Shown piece by piece: positions 10,001-19,910 of a DNA stretch of 64,000 nucleotides. Source of the stretch: Cytobacillus stercorigallinarum (GTDB taxonomy: Bacteria; Bacillota; Bacilli; Bacillales; Cytobacillaceae); contig NZ_JACSQT010000002.1 of assembly GCF_014836495.1 (NCBI RefSeq), positions 434,001 through 498,000 on the forward strand, read 5' to 3'. A model generated the notes under the pieces. It did no database searches, had not been told where the DNA came from, and saw only the letters and a program-made list of their open reading frames with translations. A program made the translations under genes and the position numbers. Each line of letters begins with the position of its first letter. Positions within the stretch are counted from its first letter, which is position 1.

Positions 10001-10670
10001 GTTCGTGATTACCTTTCTTCTTCACCTTATCAAGTTGATCGGAACGTGTTTTTTTCATATCTGCCAGTTGTTTACTAAGAATATCTTGGAAAGATTGGTT
10101 CTTAACTTGTTCACTTTCCGACTTCTTCATTATCTTGAAAGGTTGAGTAAGAAACTGTCTTGCTGGCAACGACTGCTCACCTTGTTCTTCATAATGTTTT
10201 AATAAAGTCTCCCGCTCTTCTTTATCAGCGACCTCACTGATGAGTTGTACATTTTCACCAACGCCTAGTATATACACTTTTTCACCTATTTTGACGACTT
10301 GCACCGAGCGGTTTTGACCTAAGGCAGTCCCCCCGAGGTGATTAACGACATTGGTTGATTTATAAGAGCGGCTTTTTTTATTAACGAACTTTAACAATCC
10401 ATATAACAACGCTACAACAAACACTGTAGCAAAAATCATCTTAATAAAATCCCAAGCACTTAAACCGACATCGGTAGTGTCTGCTGTAATTTCTTCTGAG
10501 TCTATATCTTGTTCAACCTCATTGGTCTCTGCGGATTTCTCCTCATCATTCACCATTTCTTCTACACTTCTAGATTCAGCTGACGCAGTCACAATGAGTA
10601 ACTGCGTCAAAAATAAGCAGGAAATGGTTAGTAGACATATTCTTCCTATTACTTGTTTATACATGTTCAT
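9993..10670 (-). CDS. fliO: Flagellar biosynthesis protein FliO (FliZ in B. subtilis naming)
   Basis: FliO assists assembly of the FliP ring. The product has a signal-peptide-like N-terminus (about residues 8 to 31, ending TASAES), an acidic extracytoplasmic stretch (about 32 to 70), a transmembrane helix (about 74 to 94) and a cytoplasmic part with a small barrel-like region (VQVVKIGEKVYILGVGENV). The C-terminus is very basic. 225 aa. Assignment rests on this architecture and the position between cheY and fliP, since the family is weakly conserved. Confidence 0.88.
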   Translation of the reverse strand: MNMYKQVIGRICLLTISCLFLTQLLIVTASAESRSVEEMVNDEEKSAETNEVEQDIDSEEITADTTDVGLSAWDFIKMIFATVFVVALLYGLLKFVNKKSRSYKSTNVVNHLGGTALGQNRSVQVVKIGEKVYILGVGENVQLISEVADKEERETLLKHYEEQGEQSLPARQFLTQPFKIMKKSESEQVKNQSFQDILSKQLADMKKTRSDQLDKVKKKGNHEHE

Positions 10671-10690
10671 TACATCTCACTTCTTACGGC

Positions 10691-11056
10691 TTATTGATTC
10701 AATGTTTTTGAAATCGCCTCGATAACCCTATCTGCTTGAAATGGTTTAACAATAAAATCTTTCGCACCTGCTTGAATCGCATCGATTACCATCGCCTGCT
10801 GCCCCATAGCAGAACACATAATAATCTTAGCTTGACTATTAATTTTTTTGATTTCCTTTAATGCGGTGATCCCGTCCATTTCCGGCATGGTAATATCCAT
10901 TGTAACTAAGTCTGGCATTGTTTCTTTGTACTTTTCCACGGCTTGTACACCATCTGCTGCCTCACCTACAACCTCAAAACCATTTTTCACCAATATATCC
11001 TTAATCATCATTCTCATAAAAGCTGCATCATCGACAATTAATATTTTTTGAGACAT
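10691..11056 (-). CDS. cheY: Chemotaxis response regulator CheY
   Basis: A single receiver domain of 121 aa. The acidic pair is in VDDAAF (D9, D10), the phospho-acceptor is Asp54 in TMDITMPEMDG, and the conserved Lys is in IVKPF. CheY phosphorylated by CheA binds FliM to control motor rotation. It is encoded just after fliY (whose product dephosphorylates CheY in B. subtilis) and before fliO, the Bacillus arrangement. Confidence 0.96.
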   Translation of the reverse strand: MSQKILIVDDAAFMRMMIKDILVKNGFEVVGEAADGVQAVEKYKETMPDLVTMDITMPEMDGITALKEIKKINSQAKIIMCSAMGQQAMVIDAIQAGAKDFIVKPFQADRVIEAISKTLNQ

Positions 11057-11073
11057 TTTCTCTTCCTCCTTGA

Positions 11074-12288
11074 TTACCTTAACTTTTTAAGACGATCTTG
11101 TTGACTGATTATTGAAGTGACCCTTACACCGAAGTTTTCATCTATTACAACCACTTCACCTTTGGCTATTAATCTACTATTTATTAATATATCTACTGGT
11201 TCGCCAGCCAATTTGTCTAATTCAATAATTGACCCTTGTGTCATATCTAAAATTTCTCTTACAGACCTTTTGGTACGTCCTAGTTCGACTGTTAGCTGCA
11301 ATGGTATATCTAAGAGCATATCCAAATTATTCGTTTGCTTTTCAGCTGGTTGTTGAGAACCAAAATCTAAAAAGTTGGCCGGTTGAATCTGCGCCTGTTC
11401 CGTTTGTTTTCGCATGGACTCAGTGGGTTGTTGATAATAATTAGGCTGACTATATGTATCACCGTTTTCAGTGGCGCTATGAGACATATCACTCATTGAT
11501 AAAGATGGGCGTCTCTCTTGCATCTGTGAAATCTCTTGCGGTTGTACATCATTTACTTCTTGCTCCTCAATTTCCTTGTCACTTTGTTCTTCAGCTGTAG
11601 TTTGTAATAACTCCTTCACTAAACTTTTTGCAAAGTGATAAGGTAATACTTGCATAATATGAGAATCAATTAATTGACCAATGATAATACGAAAAGAGAT
11701 TTTCACTAGAGGATCTTCCCTAGGGATGGTTTCTGCTCCTTCACCTGTTGTTAAATTAAGTAAATCAATTGTCGGAGGAGATATATCCACCCTCTTTCCA
11801 AAAATAGTGGACATTGAAGTAGCAGCCGAACCCATCATTTGATTCATTGCTTCTTGCACCGCACTTAAATGAATATCTCCCATGTCTGCTGATGGTTGAC
11901 TTCCATCGCCACCAAGCATCAAATCTGCAATGATCGATGCATCATGTTGATTAATGACGAGAATATTCGTTCCCTTGAAGCCCTCTGTATAATTCACCTT
12001 AATAGCAACATAAGGATGTGGGAATTCTTCAATTAATTTGTCATATTCGATAACAGAAACAGAAGGGGTCGTTATTTCTACCTTCTGATTTAATAATGTA
12101 GACAAAGCTGTCGTCGAACTACCAAAGGAAATATTTCCTATTTCTCCAAGAGCATCTTGTTCAATAAGAGTTAATTCTTGCCCTTTGTCTTGCTCTTCTG
12201 GAACAGAACGAAAAAATGTTTCATTCTCGTCTCCCGTTCCTTTTAATAATGCATCAATTTCATCTTGTGAAAGCATATCATTACTCAT
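11074..12288 (-). CDS. fliY: Flagellar switch protein and CheY phosphatase FliY
   Basis: FliY is the Gram-positive counterpart of FliN with an added CheC-type phosphatase domain. The N-terminus, MLSQDEIDALLKG, is the FliM-like CheY-P binding peptide. Residues about 35 to 215 hold two CheC-like motifs (DALGEIGNISFGSS and LSAVQEAMNQMMGSA). A low-complexity linker rich in Gln, Ser and Glu spans about 220 to 310. The C-terminal SpoA/FliN domain (about 320 to 404) contains LGRTKRSVREIL. 404 aa, slightly longer than the B. subtilis protein because of the linker. Its start overlaps fliM by eight bases. Confidence 0.95.
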   Translation of the reverse strand: MSNDMLSQDEIDALLKGTGDENETFFRSVPEEQDKGQELTLIEQDALGEIGNISFGSSTTALSTLLNQKVEITTPSVSVIEYDKLIEEFPHPYVAIKVNYTEGFKGTNILVINQHDASIIADLMLGGDGSQPSADMGDIHLSAVQEAMNQMMGSAATSMSTIFGKRVDISPPTIDLLNLTTGEGAETIPREDPLVKISFRIIIGQLIDSHIMQVLPYHFAKSLVKELLQTTAEEQSDKEIEEQEVNDVQPQEISQMQERRPSLSMSDMSHSATENGDTYSQPNYYQQPTESMRKQTEQAQIQPANFLDFGSQQPAEKQTNNLDMLLDIPLQLTVELGRTKRSVREILDMTQGSIIELDKLAGEPVDILINSRLIAKGEVVVIDENFGVRVTSIISQQDRLKKLR

Positions 12289-13276
12289 ATTCTTCTTCTC
12301 CTTTCACAAAATCCAAAATTTGTACAGCCATTTTTTTATGGACTTTCCCAGGTTGTCCTGTGAATTTTGGAATTTCGCCAACTTTAATCTGCATCGGTTC
12401 GTGAATGCCTTGATCCAACTCAATCACATCACCAATTGATAAATCTAAGAAATCTTCAATACTAATATCCGTCGATCCTAATTCACATACAACGGGAATA
12501 CTGGCCATCTCAATATTCTTTGTTAATCGTTCTATCTCTTCAGGCTCTCTGTTTTTCACATCTGATTCAATCCAATATCTTACTGATAATTTCGGCATAA
12601 TGGCCTCTAATGCCACATGCGGGATACAAATGTTAATCATGCCACTCGCCTCACCTATTGTGGCATTGAGAGAAATCACGACAACTGTTTCATTAGGTGA
12701 AACCATCTGCAAGAATTGAGGATTGACTTCAAAATCTGCATAACTGGGCTCGATGTCTATTACATTACTCCAAGCCTCTTTCAAGAGAAGGAAAGCTTTC
12801 GAAAACGTATTAGACATAATTTTTGTTTCTATTTCTGTTAGGTTTTCTACTTTATTTAAGCTAGACCCTTTCCCACCCATCATGCGATCCATTAATGCGT
12901 ATGCGATATTCGGATTAACTTCGATCAATAGTTTCCCATCAAGTGGTGGAACATCGAAAACATTAAGAATTGTCATTTTAGGAATAGAGCTAATAAACTC
13001 TTCATACGGAATTTGATCTGTAGATGTCACTGAAATTTGCACATAAGTTCTTAATTGTGCTGAAAAGTACGTTGTTAATAACCGAGCAAAATTTTCATGA
13101 ATCCTTGTTATGCTTCTAATTTGATCTTTAGAGAACCTAAGAGCACGTTTAAAATCATATGTTTTAATTTTGCGCTCACTCTGTTCCTTTTTCAGTTGAT
13201 CAGCGTCCATTTCTCCAGTTGAAAGGGCTGATAAAAGCGCATCTATTTCACTTTGCGATAAAACTTCTCCTGGCAA
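12281..13276 (-). CDS. fliM: Flagellar motor switch protein FliM
   Basis: FliM is the C-ring switch protein that binds CheY-P. The N-terminal peptide LSQSEIDALLS is the CheY-P site. The middle CheC-like domain and the C-terminal SpoA domain (about 250 to 325) follow. A frame-open ATG at 13291 contains the ribosome-binding site itself (GGAGGTGAC), so I place the start at the TTG at 13276, giving a protein that begins PGEVLSQ as in B. subtilis FliM. About 331 aa. Confidence 0.93.
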   Translation of the reverse strand: MPGEVLSQSEIDALLSALSTGEMDADQLKKEQSERKIKTYDFKRALRFSKDQIRSITRIHENFARLLTTYFSAQLRTYVQISVTSTDQIPYEEFISSIPKMTILNVFDVPPLDGKLLIEVNPNIAYALMDRMMGGKGSSLNKVENLTEIETKIMSNTFSKAFLLLKEAWSNVIDIEPSYADFEVNPQFLQMVSPNETVVVISLNATIGEASGMINICIPHVALEAIMPKLSVRYWIESDVKNREPEEIERLTKNIEMASIPVVCELGSTDISIEDFLDLSIGDVIELDQGIHEPMQIKVGEIPKFTGQPGKVHKKMAVQILDFVKGEEEYE

Positions 13277-13345
13277 AAAAGTCACCTCCATATCTTTGAA
13301 ATAAACTCTTATTTTTAAAAGATGAGTAATCTGACAGCAATTATG

Positions 13346-13759
13346 TTATTGGAGGATTGATTCAGTAATATAGATTTTTTCAATTTTGCCCGTTTCCATC
13401 AGGTCATTTATTTTTTCAGTTAAACTTTTCTGTAATAATAGTTGACCCTCTTTACCTCTTAAATCATCTGCTTGCATTTCTGATAACTCTTGAATCATTA
13501 AATTCTTTACTTGGAAATCTCTTTTCTCTAACTCTTCTTTCGCCTTTTTACTCTCCACTTGAATAGTAAAAGATATCCGAATATAATCGTCACTTGCTAG
13601 ATTTGTCGTAATCTCGTCAATAGAAACAGTACGTTCAAGAATATCATCAATAGAAGACTCATTTGCATCCTTAGCAATTACATCCGTAAAGTAAAATAAC
13701 GAACCACTAATTACCAGTAACAATGCCAGAATTCCAACGATGAGCCATTTTTTATTCAT
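13346..13759 (-). CDS. fliL: Flagellar basal-body protein FliL
   Basis: FliL is a single-pass membrane protein associated with the stator and basal body. An N-terminal helix (about residues 5 to 25) is followed by an extracytoplasmic domain ending [12 protein letters not shown], typical of the family. An in-frame GTG at 13765 six bases upstream is also well placed behind GGAGG and would add two residues. The start region overlaps the end of swrD. About 137 aa. Confidence 0.9.
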   Translation of the reverse strand: MNKKWLIVGILALLLVISGSLFYFTDVIAKDANESSIDDILERTVSIDEITTNLASDDYIRISFTIQVESKKAKEELEKRDFQVKNLMIQELSEMQADDLRGKEGQLLLQKSLTEKINDLMETGKIEKIYITESILQ

Positions 13760-13976
13760 CTTCACCGTTCTCCTCCCACATAGAATGAGCTTTGATCATA
13801 CCAACAGCCTGGTAGAACTGCTGAATACTTTTCACTACTTCTAATTCATTTTCCTTCACCACATACTTTTTACCATTGGTAAGTGTGATTGTCGTATCAG
13901 GAAACGATTCGACTGTTTCGATATAAAATGCATTTAACATAAACGATTGACCATTTAATCTCGATAATTTTATCAA
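13752..13976 (-). CDS. swrD: Swarming/motor-power protein SwrD (FlbD family)
   Basis: A 74-aa FlbD-family protein. In B. subtilis SwrD increases flagellar motor power for swarming. The N-terminus [15 protein letters not shown] and the central [17 protein letters not shown] match the family. The only in-frame start compatible with this homology is a TTG at 13976. The strong AAAGGGGAGG (14011 to 14020) lies about 34 bases upstream, too far for direct initiation. A short out-of-frame reading frame fills the gap and stops over the TTG, so coupling is possible. Confidence 0.88.
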   Translation of the reverse strand: MIKLSRLNGQSFMLNAFYIETVESFPDTTITLTNGKKYVVKENELEVVKSIQQFYQAVGMIKAHSMWEENGEDE

Positions 13977-14020
13977 TTTATTGTAATAGGCAAACCCAAG
14001 CTTACCTAAACCTCCCCTTT

Positions 14021-15508
14021 TTAACGTTTCAAGTTAACGAGCTCTTGAAGAATCTCATCAGATGTCGTAATAATTCTTGTATTTGCTTGAAAGCCTCTTT
14101 GTGCAGTAATCATTTCAGTAAATTCTTCTGATAAATCGACATTAGACATTTCAAGTGATCCTGCTGCTAAGCTGCCTCTTCCATCACCTGCCACACCAAT
14201 ATTAGCCACCCCTGAGTTGGCAGAAGCTTGATAAAGGTTATTACCTGCTTTTGTTAACCCTGAGCTATTGCTAAATTTGGCTAAAGCAATCGTTCCAAGA
14301 ATTTCAATCAGTCCATTTGAATAGACACCATTAATTTCACCAGAAGCACCTATATTGAAGCTTTCCAGTTTCCCTTCCGTATAACCATCAGGGAATACAT
14401 TCGCATTTGATGCTCCTTCTACTTGTGTAAGTGCAGAAAAATCAAGATTAACTAATAATTGACTTTCATCTTCACCCGTTGCCATATTATCTGTTACACC
14501 GGAAGGAACTGGTATTCTAATGCCTTCTTTTAAAGCATCAGCACCAATGATTTGTCCATTTGCATCAAAACTTAATGTAAGATTATCTTCAGGTTGCGAT
14601 GGTGGGGTTACCTCAAAAGTCCAGGAACCAGTTTCTTTCACATTTGATACATCAATTTGTAAGCCATGGGCGGATAATACGCCATTCTCTACAGCAGAAG
14701 CATTTACAGTGACATCACCATCAGGAGTTGAAATAGTATATACATCGCTTTCCAATGCCACAGTCCATGTCCCTGATCCTGTCCCCTTGTAACCCTCAGG
14801 ATTTTTCACGCTAATATTACCAGCTTCTTCATTTGAACTTGTGATCGTGCCAACAGAAGATGGTTTTGGTTCTTCATTAAAAAAGACACCCCAGCTATTA
14901 TCGCCCATCTTTTTAAAGTAAACCGTTGACGCATGGGCATTGCCATTACTATCAATTGTTTTTATTTGTTGATTGAATACCGTTCCAATATTCGCATCTT
15001 TTGCTAGATTTCCTTGCACTGTGATTGATTCTGTTGTCACTGAAGGTAGGGTGGCATTCACATTTACAACTACATCACCTAATACACCGTTATTATTATA
15101 TGCCTGTACCTTTAAACCCTCACTATTCACTAGACTGCCATCATCATCCAAATAAAAATTACCTGCACGCGTATAATACTGTGCGCCACCTTGCTGAACG
15201 ATAAAATAACCGTCTCCCTCAATACCTAAATCCAATGCTCTACCGGTTGTTTGCATACTCGATCCAGAGTGAATAACATCGATAGTAGCCAAAGTCGACC
15301 CTAGCCCAACTTGTGTTGCATTTCGCCCTCCACGTAATTCTGTCGGTGAAGATGGACCGGCTACCATTTGATTCATTGCATCTTTAAATGTAACTCTACT
15401 TTTCTTAAAACCGGCTGTATTAACATTGGCGATATTATTACCAATTACATCTAATTTTGTTTGAAAATTCTTCATTCCACTAATCCCTGAATACATTGAG
15501 CGTAACAT
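14021..15508 (-). CDS. flgE: Flagellar hook protein FlgE, long form
   Basis: FlgE polymerises to form the hook. The N-terminal rod-type signature is present ([13 protein letters not shown], then [16 protein letters not shown]), as is the matching C-terminal helix ([22 protein letters not shown]). Between them lies FlgE-type barrel sequence plus a large insertion of roughly 200 residues (about 150 to 350). 495 aa against about 264 in B. subtilis, so the surface domain is expanded. The excellent site AAAGGAGGAATTGCA precedes the ATG. Preceded by flgD and fliK, followed by swrD. Confidence 0.93.
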   Translation of the reverse strand: MLRSMYSGISGMKNFQTKLDVIGNNIANVNTAGFKKSRVTFKDAMNQMVAGPSSPTELRGGRNATQVGLGSTLATIDVIHSGSSMQTTGRALDLGIEGDGYFIVQQGGAQYYTRAGNFYLDDDGSLVNSEGLKVQAYNNNGVLGDVVVNVNATLPSVTTESITVQGNLAKDANIGTVFNQQIKTIDSNGNAHASTVYFKKMGDNSWGVFFNEEPKPSSVGTITSSNEEAGNISVKNPEGYKGTGSGTWTVALESDVYTISTPDGDVTVNASAVENGVLSAHGLQIDVSNVKETGSWTFEVTPPSQPEDNLTLSFDANGQIIGADALKEGIRIPVPSGVTDNMATGEDESQLLVNLDFSALTQVEGASNANVFPDGYTEGKLESFNIGASGEINGVYSNGLIEILGTIALAKFSNSSGLTKAGNNLYQASANSGVANIGVAGDGRGSLAAGSLEMSNVDLSEEFTEMITAQRGFQANTRIITTSDEILQELVNLKR

Positions 15509-15549
15509 TGCAATTCCTCCTTTAAATCATTACATCTATCATTTTTCTT

Positions 15550-16179
15550 TTATTCAATTTTCGTAATTTGCTGTGGTGTAATTAATTTTTCAGACCCTGA
15601 AATATGAAAATAGGTTTGTCCATCTTTAAAGGATACTGACTCTACTTTAGCTATTTGATTTTCGCCTTGATCATCCTGATAAGTAATTTCTTTGCCGATT
15701 AATAAACTAGATTGTACTAATGTATTCTCATCAATCGTTGGCTGATTTAGTTCAGAAATATTACTTGGTGATAATTGCGTGCCATCTTCAAGAATAAATG
15801 TGACAGTAGAATCTTTAAACTGTATGGAAGCAACCTTTCCAGTCCCTTGCTCCACTTCCACATTATCCTCACTACTATTTAATTTATGCCAAGTAATCTC
15901 TTTACCTACAAAATGAGAATAAGATAGTAATTGGTTCTGCTCTTGAATGTTGATCATTTCTTCCATACTTGTTGTCAAATTAGTCATTTGTTCTAAAGAA
16001 GAAAACTGAGCCATTTGTGATATGAATTCTTTATCATCCATCGGGCTTGTTGGGTCTTGATTTTGAAGTTGAACCATTAATAATTTCAAGAAATCATCTT
16101 TGCCTAATGTATTGCTATTATTTTTATTCGTTGTTTGTGATTGTGATAGCAATAAAGAAGAATCAATACTGTTTGTCAT
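15550..16179 (-). CDS. flgD: Hook cap/assembly protein FlgD
   Basis: FlgD caps the growing hook. The N-terminal export and interaction region is typical (LGKDDFLKLLMVQLQNQDPTSPMDD), followed by FLGD-type repeat segments. I prefer the ATG at 16179 (MTNSIDSS), eight bases after TAGGTGG; the frame opens earlier with a GTG at 16191. About 209 aa. Lies directly after fliK. Confidence 0.92.
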   Translation of the reverse strand: MTNSIDSSLLLSQSQTTNKNNSNTLGKDDFLKLLMVQLQNQDPTSPMDDKEFISQMAQFSSLEQMTNLTTSMEEMINIQEQNQLLSYSHFVGKEITWHKLNSSEDNVEVEQGTGKVASIQFKDSTVTFILEDGTQLSPSNISELNQPTIDENTLVQSSLLIGKEITYQDDQGENQIAKVESVSFKDGQTYFHISGSEKLITPQQITKIE

Positions 16180-16191
16180 AAAACGTACCAC

Positions 16192-17499
16192 CTAAACCTT
16201 TAGATTTAATAATTCTGCTTCTAATTCATCGAAAAAAGAGATCGTATCTGTGTCTTGTTCATTTTTTTCATTATGACCATGACCATTTTGGTTCGATTGG
16301 TTCTTCTCTCTTTGATTGAACGATTCCTCTGCTTGCTTTTGTTCTAGTGAAGTTTGATAAATTTCGATCTTATCGACATTGATATTTTGTGTATGAAATG
16401 CTTGTCTGAGAGATTGTGCGCTAGATTCAAATGCCTCTTTGGCTGCATGTGTACTCGCAATAATTCTAGCAATCATCATTTGATCTTTTTGGACAATTTC
16501 TATCTTTAATGTGCCTAAATGTTCTGGTGTGAGTTGTATGCTCAGTTTCTGTATCCCATTCACAGTGGTAAATTTCGCACGAGATAAGATATTCTCAAAC
16601 TGTTTTATTTGTTGTTCTGCAGGAATTGGTTTACCATTTTGTAAAATAGGTAACTGCAAAGTATCGTTTTTAGTGGTAGCAACCGGATTTGCAGAAAGTT
16701 GCACAGACTTTATATCCGGATTTTGATCCTCTATTCGTTTACTCATAGTTGCTTGTATATCTACTTCTGCTTCCATTTGCTTTTGCTCACCATTTATTAA
16801 CGTCATGCTTTGTGGTAAGTCTTTCATCAACTGTTGTGTTGAAAGTTTTGTCCCTTGGCCTTTTAACGAAATGGATTGAGGTATCTGTATTACCGCTTCT
16901 TTTTCTAGTATTTTCACGATGTCGCCTATGAGATCAGCTAATTGTTGTTGACTAAATGGCGATGGTTCCGTTTGTTGATTCATCATTTGCACAAGCTTTA
17001 ACATTTGAAAGACGGCTTTATTTTGAGTGATGAGGTCAGTTGTTTGTGTCTGCGTCCGTCCACCTTCTACAGCTGAAATGAACTTTGATAGAAAATGCTC
17101 TCTAGCTTCTGTCGTATGTAAACCTTCAGCCATATCAGCTTGCTTTGTCAACAATGCTTGGATATGAGCAAAGACCAGTTCCATTTGTTCTTCTTCCATG
17201 TTTAATAACTGACTAGCCCGTTCTACAACAAGCGTTTCATCTCGTAAATCGATGTACATAAACGCTTGCCATTCTTCCGGCAAATCATCCCACTCTACTA
17301 CCTCGAGAAGAGATAGCAAATCATCTTGATTTGTAACTGTATCTTTCGTGTCGCCGCTATTAGGAGTGACTGTGTCCTCAGTTGATACAACACTTCCTAA
17401 AAACTGAGCAAAATCGCCTTTACCTATCTTGTCATTAGCTGGTTCTGCTTTAGTAGATTGATAATTATGACTTATCGGTAACAGTGACATGAGTTCCAT
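16192..17499 (-). CDS. fliK: Flagellar hook-length control protein FliK
   Basis: FliK measures hook length and triggers the FlhB specificity switch. The N-terminal two thirds are poorly conserved, polar and Gln-rich. The C-terminal Flg_hook domain (about residues 295 to 385) shows LSIQLTPEHLGTLKIEIVQKDQMMIARIIAST. The tail is rich in Gln, Asn and Glu. 435 aa. Located between ylxF and flgD as in B. subtilis. The YlqG protein encoded at 36810 has a distant version of the same C-terminal domain. Confidence 0.9.
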   Translation of the reverse strand: MELMSLLPISHNYQSTKAEPANDKIGKGDFAQFLGSVVSTEDTVTPNSGDTKDTVTNQDDLLSLLEVVEWDDLPEEWQAFMYIDLRDETLVVERASQLLNMEEEQMELVFAHIQALLTKQADMAEGLHTTEAREHFLSKFISAVEGGRTQTQTTDLITQNKAVFQMLKLVQMMNQQTEPSPFSQQQLADLIGDIVKILEKEAVIQIPQSISLKGQGTKLSTQQLMKDLPQSMTLINGEQKQMEAEVDIQATMSKRIEDQNPDIKSVQLSANPVATTKNDTLQLPILQNGKPIPAEQQIKQFENILSRAKFTTVNGIQKLSIQLTPEHLGTLKIEIVQKDQMMIARIIASTHAAKEAFESSAQSLRQAFHTQNINVDKIEIYQTSLEQKQAEESFNQREKNQSNQNGHGHNEKNEQDTDTISFFDELEAELLNLKV

Positions 17500-17514
17500 G
17501 AAACATCTCCCTCT

Positions 17515-18135
17515 TTATTCAGCGGCTTGCTCATCGTCATCTGTGGTAGAAGTATTTTCTACAGACGCTGTTACCAGGCTTGTAAATGAAGCAGCCTTTG
17601 TTGGTTCCATTTTTGCCAATATTTCAGCAAGTACTTCAGGTTTTACCTCTGCCAGGATTCGCACCGCTTCTTCTTCATTCATATTAGATAAAATAGGCGC
17701 AGCTTTTTTAGCCGCCATTTCTTCATAAGTTTTAATAATGTCACTAAACGCCCGTTTATTCTCTTCTTTCATTAAAACTAATTCGTCTACCCTATTCTCT
17801 AATCGTGTTTTTTCTTGGCTTGCTTTATTTAATTCATTGTCTTTACTTTCTACTTGATTTTGCAATTGCTCAATTCTTGCCTCACGGTCATTTACTTCTG
17901 CCTCTAGTTCAATCAGTCTATTTTCCATTGTTTGCATCATTTCTGTTTGATCTTCTTCAAAAAGGCTAGATAGAACAGGAATATTTTGACTATACTTTTT
18001 CGTCACTTCAAAAATGTTATATCCACTAACCGTTAGGATTAATAATCCAATTGCGATAAGGCCAATTAAAGTGGTGGCAATGATCATAAATATTTTAATA
18101 ACCGGTCTAGACTTTTTCTCTTTGTGACTTTCCAT
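17515..18135 (-). CDS. ylxF: MotE/MgtE-N-like flagellar operon protein YlxF
   Basis: A 206-aa protein of the fla/che operon without a firmly assigned role. It shows one membrane helix (about residues 14 to 36), a long heptad-rich coiled coil (about 65 to 125) and a C-terminal helical domain with EEAVRILAEVKPEVLAEILAKMEP, the MgtE N-terminal-like fold found in MotE. By that similarity it may chaperone or stabilise a motor protein, but this is inference. AGGTGA precedes the ATG. Confidence 0.85.
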   Translation of the reverse strand: MESHKEKKSRPVIKIFMIIATTLIGLIAIGLLILTVSGYNIFEVTKKYSQNIPVLSSLFEEDQTEMMQTMENRLIELEAEVNDREARIEQLQNQVESKDNELNKASQEKTRLENRVDELVLMKEENKRAFSDIIKTYEEMAAKKAAPILSNMNEEEAVRILAEVKPEVLAEILAKMEPTKAASFTSLVTASVENTSTTDDDEQAAE

Positions 18136-18143
18136 CTTATCAC

Positions 18144-18587
18144 CTAAAGTTCTTTATGGATAAATTGCTGGATTGAAATATCATCCATTTCAATATTTTC
18201 TAATCTCTTCATTTCTGATAGGTATTGCATCTTCTTCTTATTTTTCATGACTTCATATTTCTTAAACTCTGTCATTTTTTCTGCAAGCTTTTCTTGATAA
18301 TAGTACATTTGTGTACGGGCATTCATTACTCTTTTTTGATAATGGTCTATTGTCTTTTCTAAATTCGAAATAAACTGTTGCTGATAACGCATTTCCACTA
18401 CTTGTAATCCACTAACTAGTCTTTCAGATTGCATTTGATCTAGATTTTCTTTTTTCTTAAGCAATTCATATAGCTTGGTCGCAGCTTCTTCAAAACGTCT
18501 CGTCGCTTGATTATAAATATCCAAAGCTTCATCTTTTTCTCGTTCTTTTACATGCATAATTTTCTCGAACTTATATTTAAAAGACAT
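18144..18587 (-). CDS. fliJ: Flagellar export chaperone FliJ
   Basis: FliJ is a coiled-coil stalk and chaperone of the export ATPase complex. The 147-aa product is almost wholly charged helix with the typical opening FKYKFEKIMHVKEREKDEA. It follows fliI with three bases between. Sequence conservation in this family is low, so the call relies on size, coiled coil and position. Confidence 0.9.
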   Translation of the reverse strand: MSFKYKFEKIMHVKEREKDEALDIYNQATRRFEEAATKLYELLKKKENLDQMQSERLVSGLQVVEMRYQQQFISNLEKTIDHYQKRVMNARTQMYYYQEKLAEKMTEFKKYEVMKNKKKMQYLSEMKRLENIEMDDISIQQFIHKEL

Positions 18588-18590
18588 CTG

Positions 18591-19910
18591 TTACTGTGCT
18601 CCTTCTCCAACTAGCGTAAATAGTTGTTCAATTCCAGCTTCAATCGTCACTTTTTCATCCGTTTGTTGCTTAAGAAAATTTAAAATTTGTGGATATAAAG
18701 TAATCGCTCGATCTATTTCTTGTGAAGAGCCTTTTTTATATGCCCCGATATTAATTAAATCCTCTGATTGCCTATAAGTACTAAGTGATTCTCTTAAGCT
18801 CTCAGCTGCTTTCATATGCTTTTTACTACTAATTTGATTCATTACACGACTTATGCTTTTTAGTACATCTACAGCAGGATATTGTCCCTTATTAGCAAGT
18901 TCCCTATCTAACACATAATGACCGTCCAATATACCTCTCACTGTATCTGCAATCGGTTCATTCATATCATCACCATCAACGAGCACTGTATAAAAAGCAG
19001 TGATAGACCCCTCTTTGGAGGTGCCAGTTCTCTCTAGCAGTTTAGGTAAAACTGAAAAAACTGATGGCGTATACCCTTTTGTTGTTGGCGGTTCGCCAAT
19101 TGCTAAACCTATTTCCCTTTGCGCCATCGCTACTCGAGTAACAGAGTCCATTAGCATCATCACGTTCATGCCTTTGCTCCGAAAGTATTCAGCAATGGCT
19201 GTCGCTGTATAGGCGCCTTTTATTCTCATTAATGGCGGTTGATCAGAAGTAGCTACTATGACAATTGAACGCTTTAATCCTTCAGGGCCAAGATCTCTCT
19301 CGATAAACTCACGGACTTCCCTTCCTCTTTCACCAATTAAAGCGATAACATTAATGTCTGCTTTTGTATTTCTGGCAATCATTCCGAGTAGGGTGCTTTT
19401 ACCAACCCCACTACCCGCAAAAATTCCGACTCTTTGGCCATTACCAACTGTTAGTAAACTATCAATCAACCGAACGCCTACCTCAATAGGTTCGCTAATA
19501 GGTGGTCTCAATAGAGGATTCGGGGGGTCTTGTTCTGTTGGCACCTCTCTTAATCCTTTTGGAAGTTGAGACCCGTCTAATGGTTTTCCCAGGGAATCAA
19601 GGACATTTCCTACAAGGGAAGTCCCAACTTTAATTTCTAACGGTTTGCCTGTTGTTTCTACTAAGCTCCCCGGTGATATATCAGTAACCGTTGTATAGGG
19701 CATCAGAATAATATTCTCATCTTTAAAGCCGACCACTTCTGCACGTATTTTCCTACTCTTCTTACTTTGGACATGAATATAGCAAACATCACCAATCGAA
19801 CTAACCGGCCCTTGAGATTCAATCATTAGGCCAACAACTCTCTTGACTCTTCCGTATTTTTTGAAACTATCTACAACATGAATTTCCTCTAATAACTTAT
19901 CCAAGTTCAT
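18591..19910 (-). CDS. fliI: Flagellum-specific export ATPase FliI
   Basis: FliI is the F1-beta-like ATPase of flagellar export. Walker A GIFAGSGVGKST lies near residue 165, GERGREVREF near 195 and Walker B VMMLMDSVTR near 250. The start at ATG 19910 (MNLDKLLEEI) gives about 439 aa, matching B. subtilis (438), and has TTGGAG upstream. An open frame to 19952 would overlap fliH by 56 bases with no support. The chosen start overlaps fliH by 14 bases. Confidence 0.95.
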   Translation of the reverse strand: MNLDKLLEEIHVVDSFKKYGRVKRVVGLMIESQGPVSSIGDVCYIHVQSKKSRKIRAEVVGFKDENIILMPYTTVTDISPGSLVETTGKPLEIKVGTSLVGNVLDSLGKPLDGSQLPKGLREVPTEQDPPNPLLRPPISEPIEVGVRLIDSLLTVGNGQRVGIFAGSGVGKSTLLGMIARNTKADINVIALIGERGREVREFIERDLGPEGLKRSIVIVATSDQPPLMRIKGAYTATAIAEYFRSKGMNVMMLMDSVTRVAMAQREIGLAIGEPPTTKGYTPSVFSVLPKLLERTGTSKEGSITAFYTVLVDGDDMNEPIADTVRGILDGHYVLDRELANKGQYPAVDVLKSISRVMNQISSKKHMKAAESLRESLSTYRQSEDLINIGAYKKGSSQEIDRAITLYPQILNFLKQQTDEKVTIEAGIEQLFTLVGEGAQ

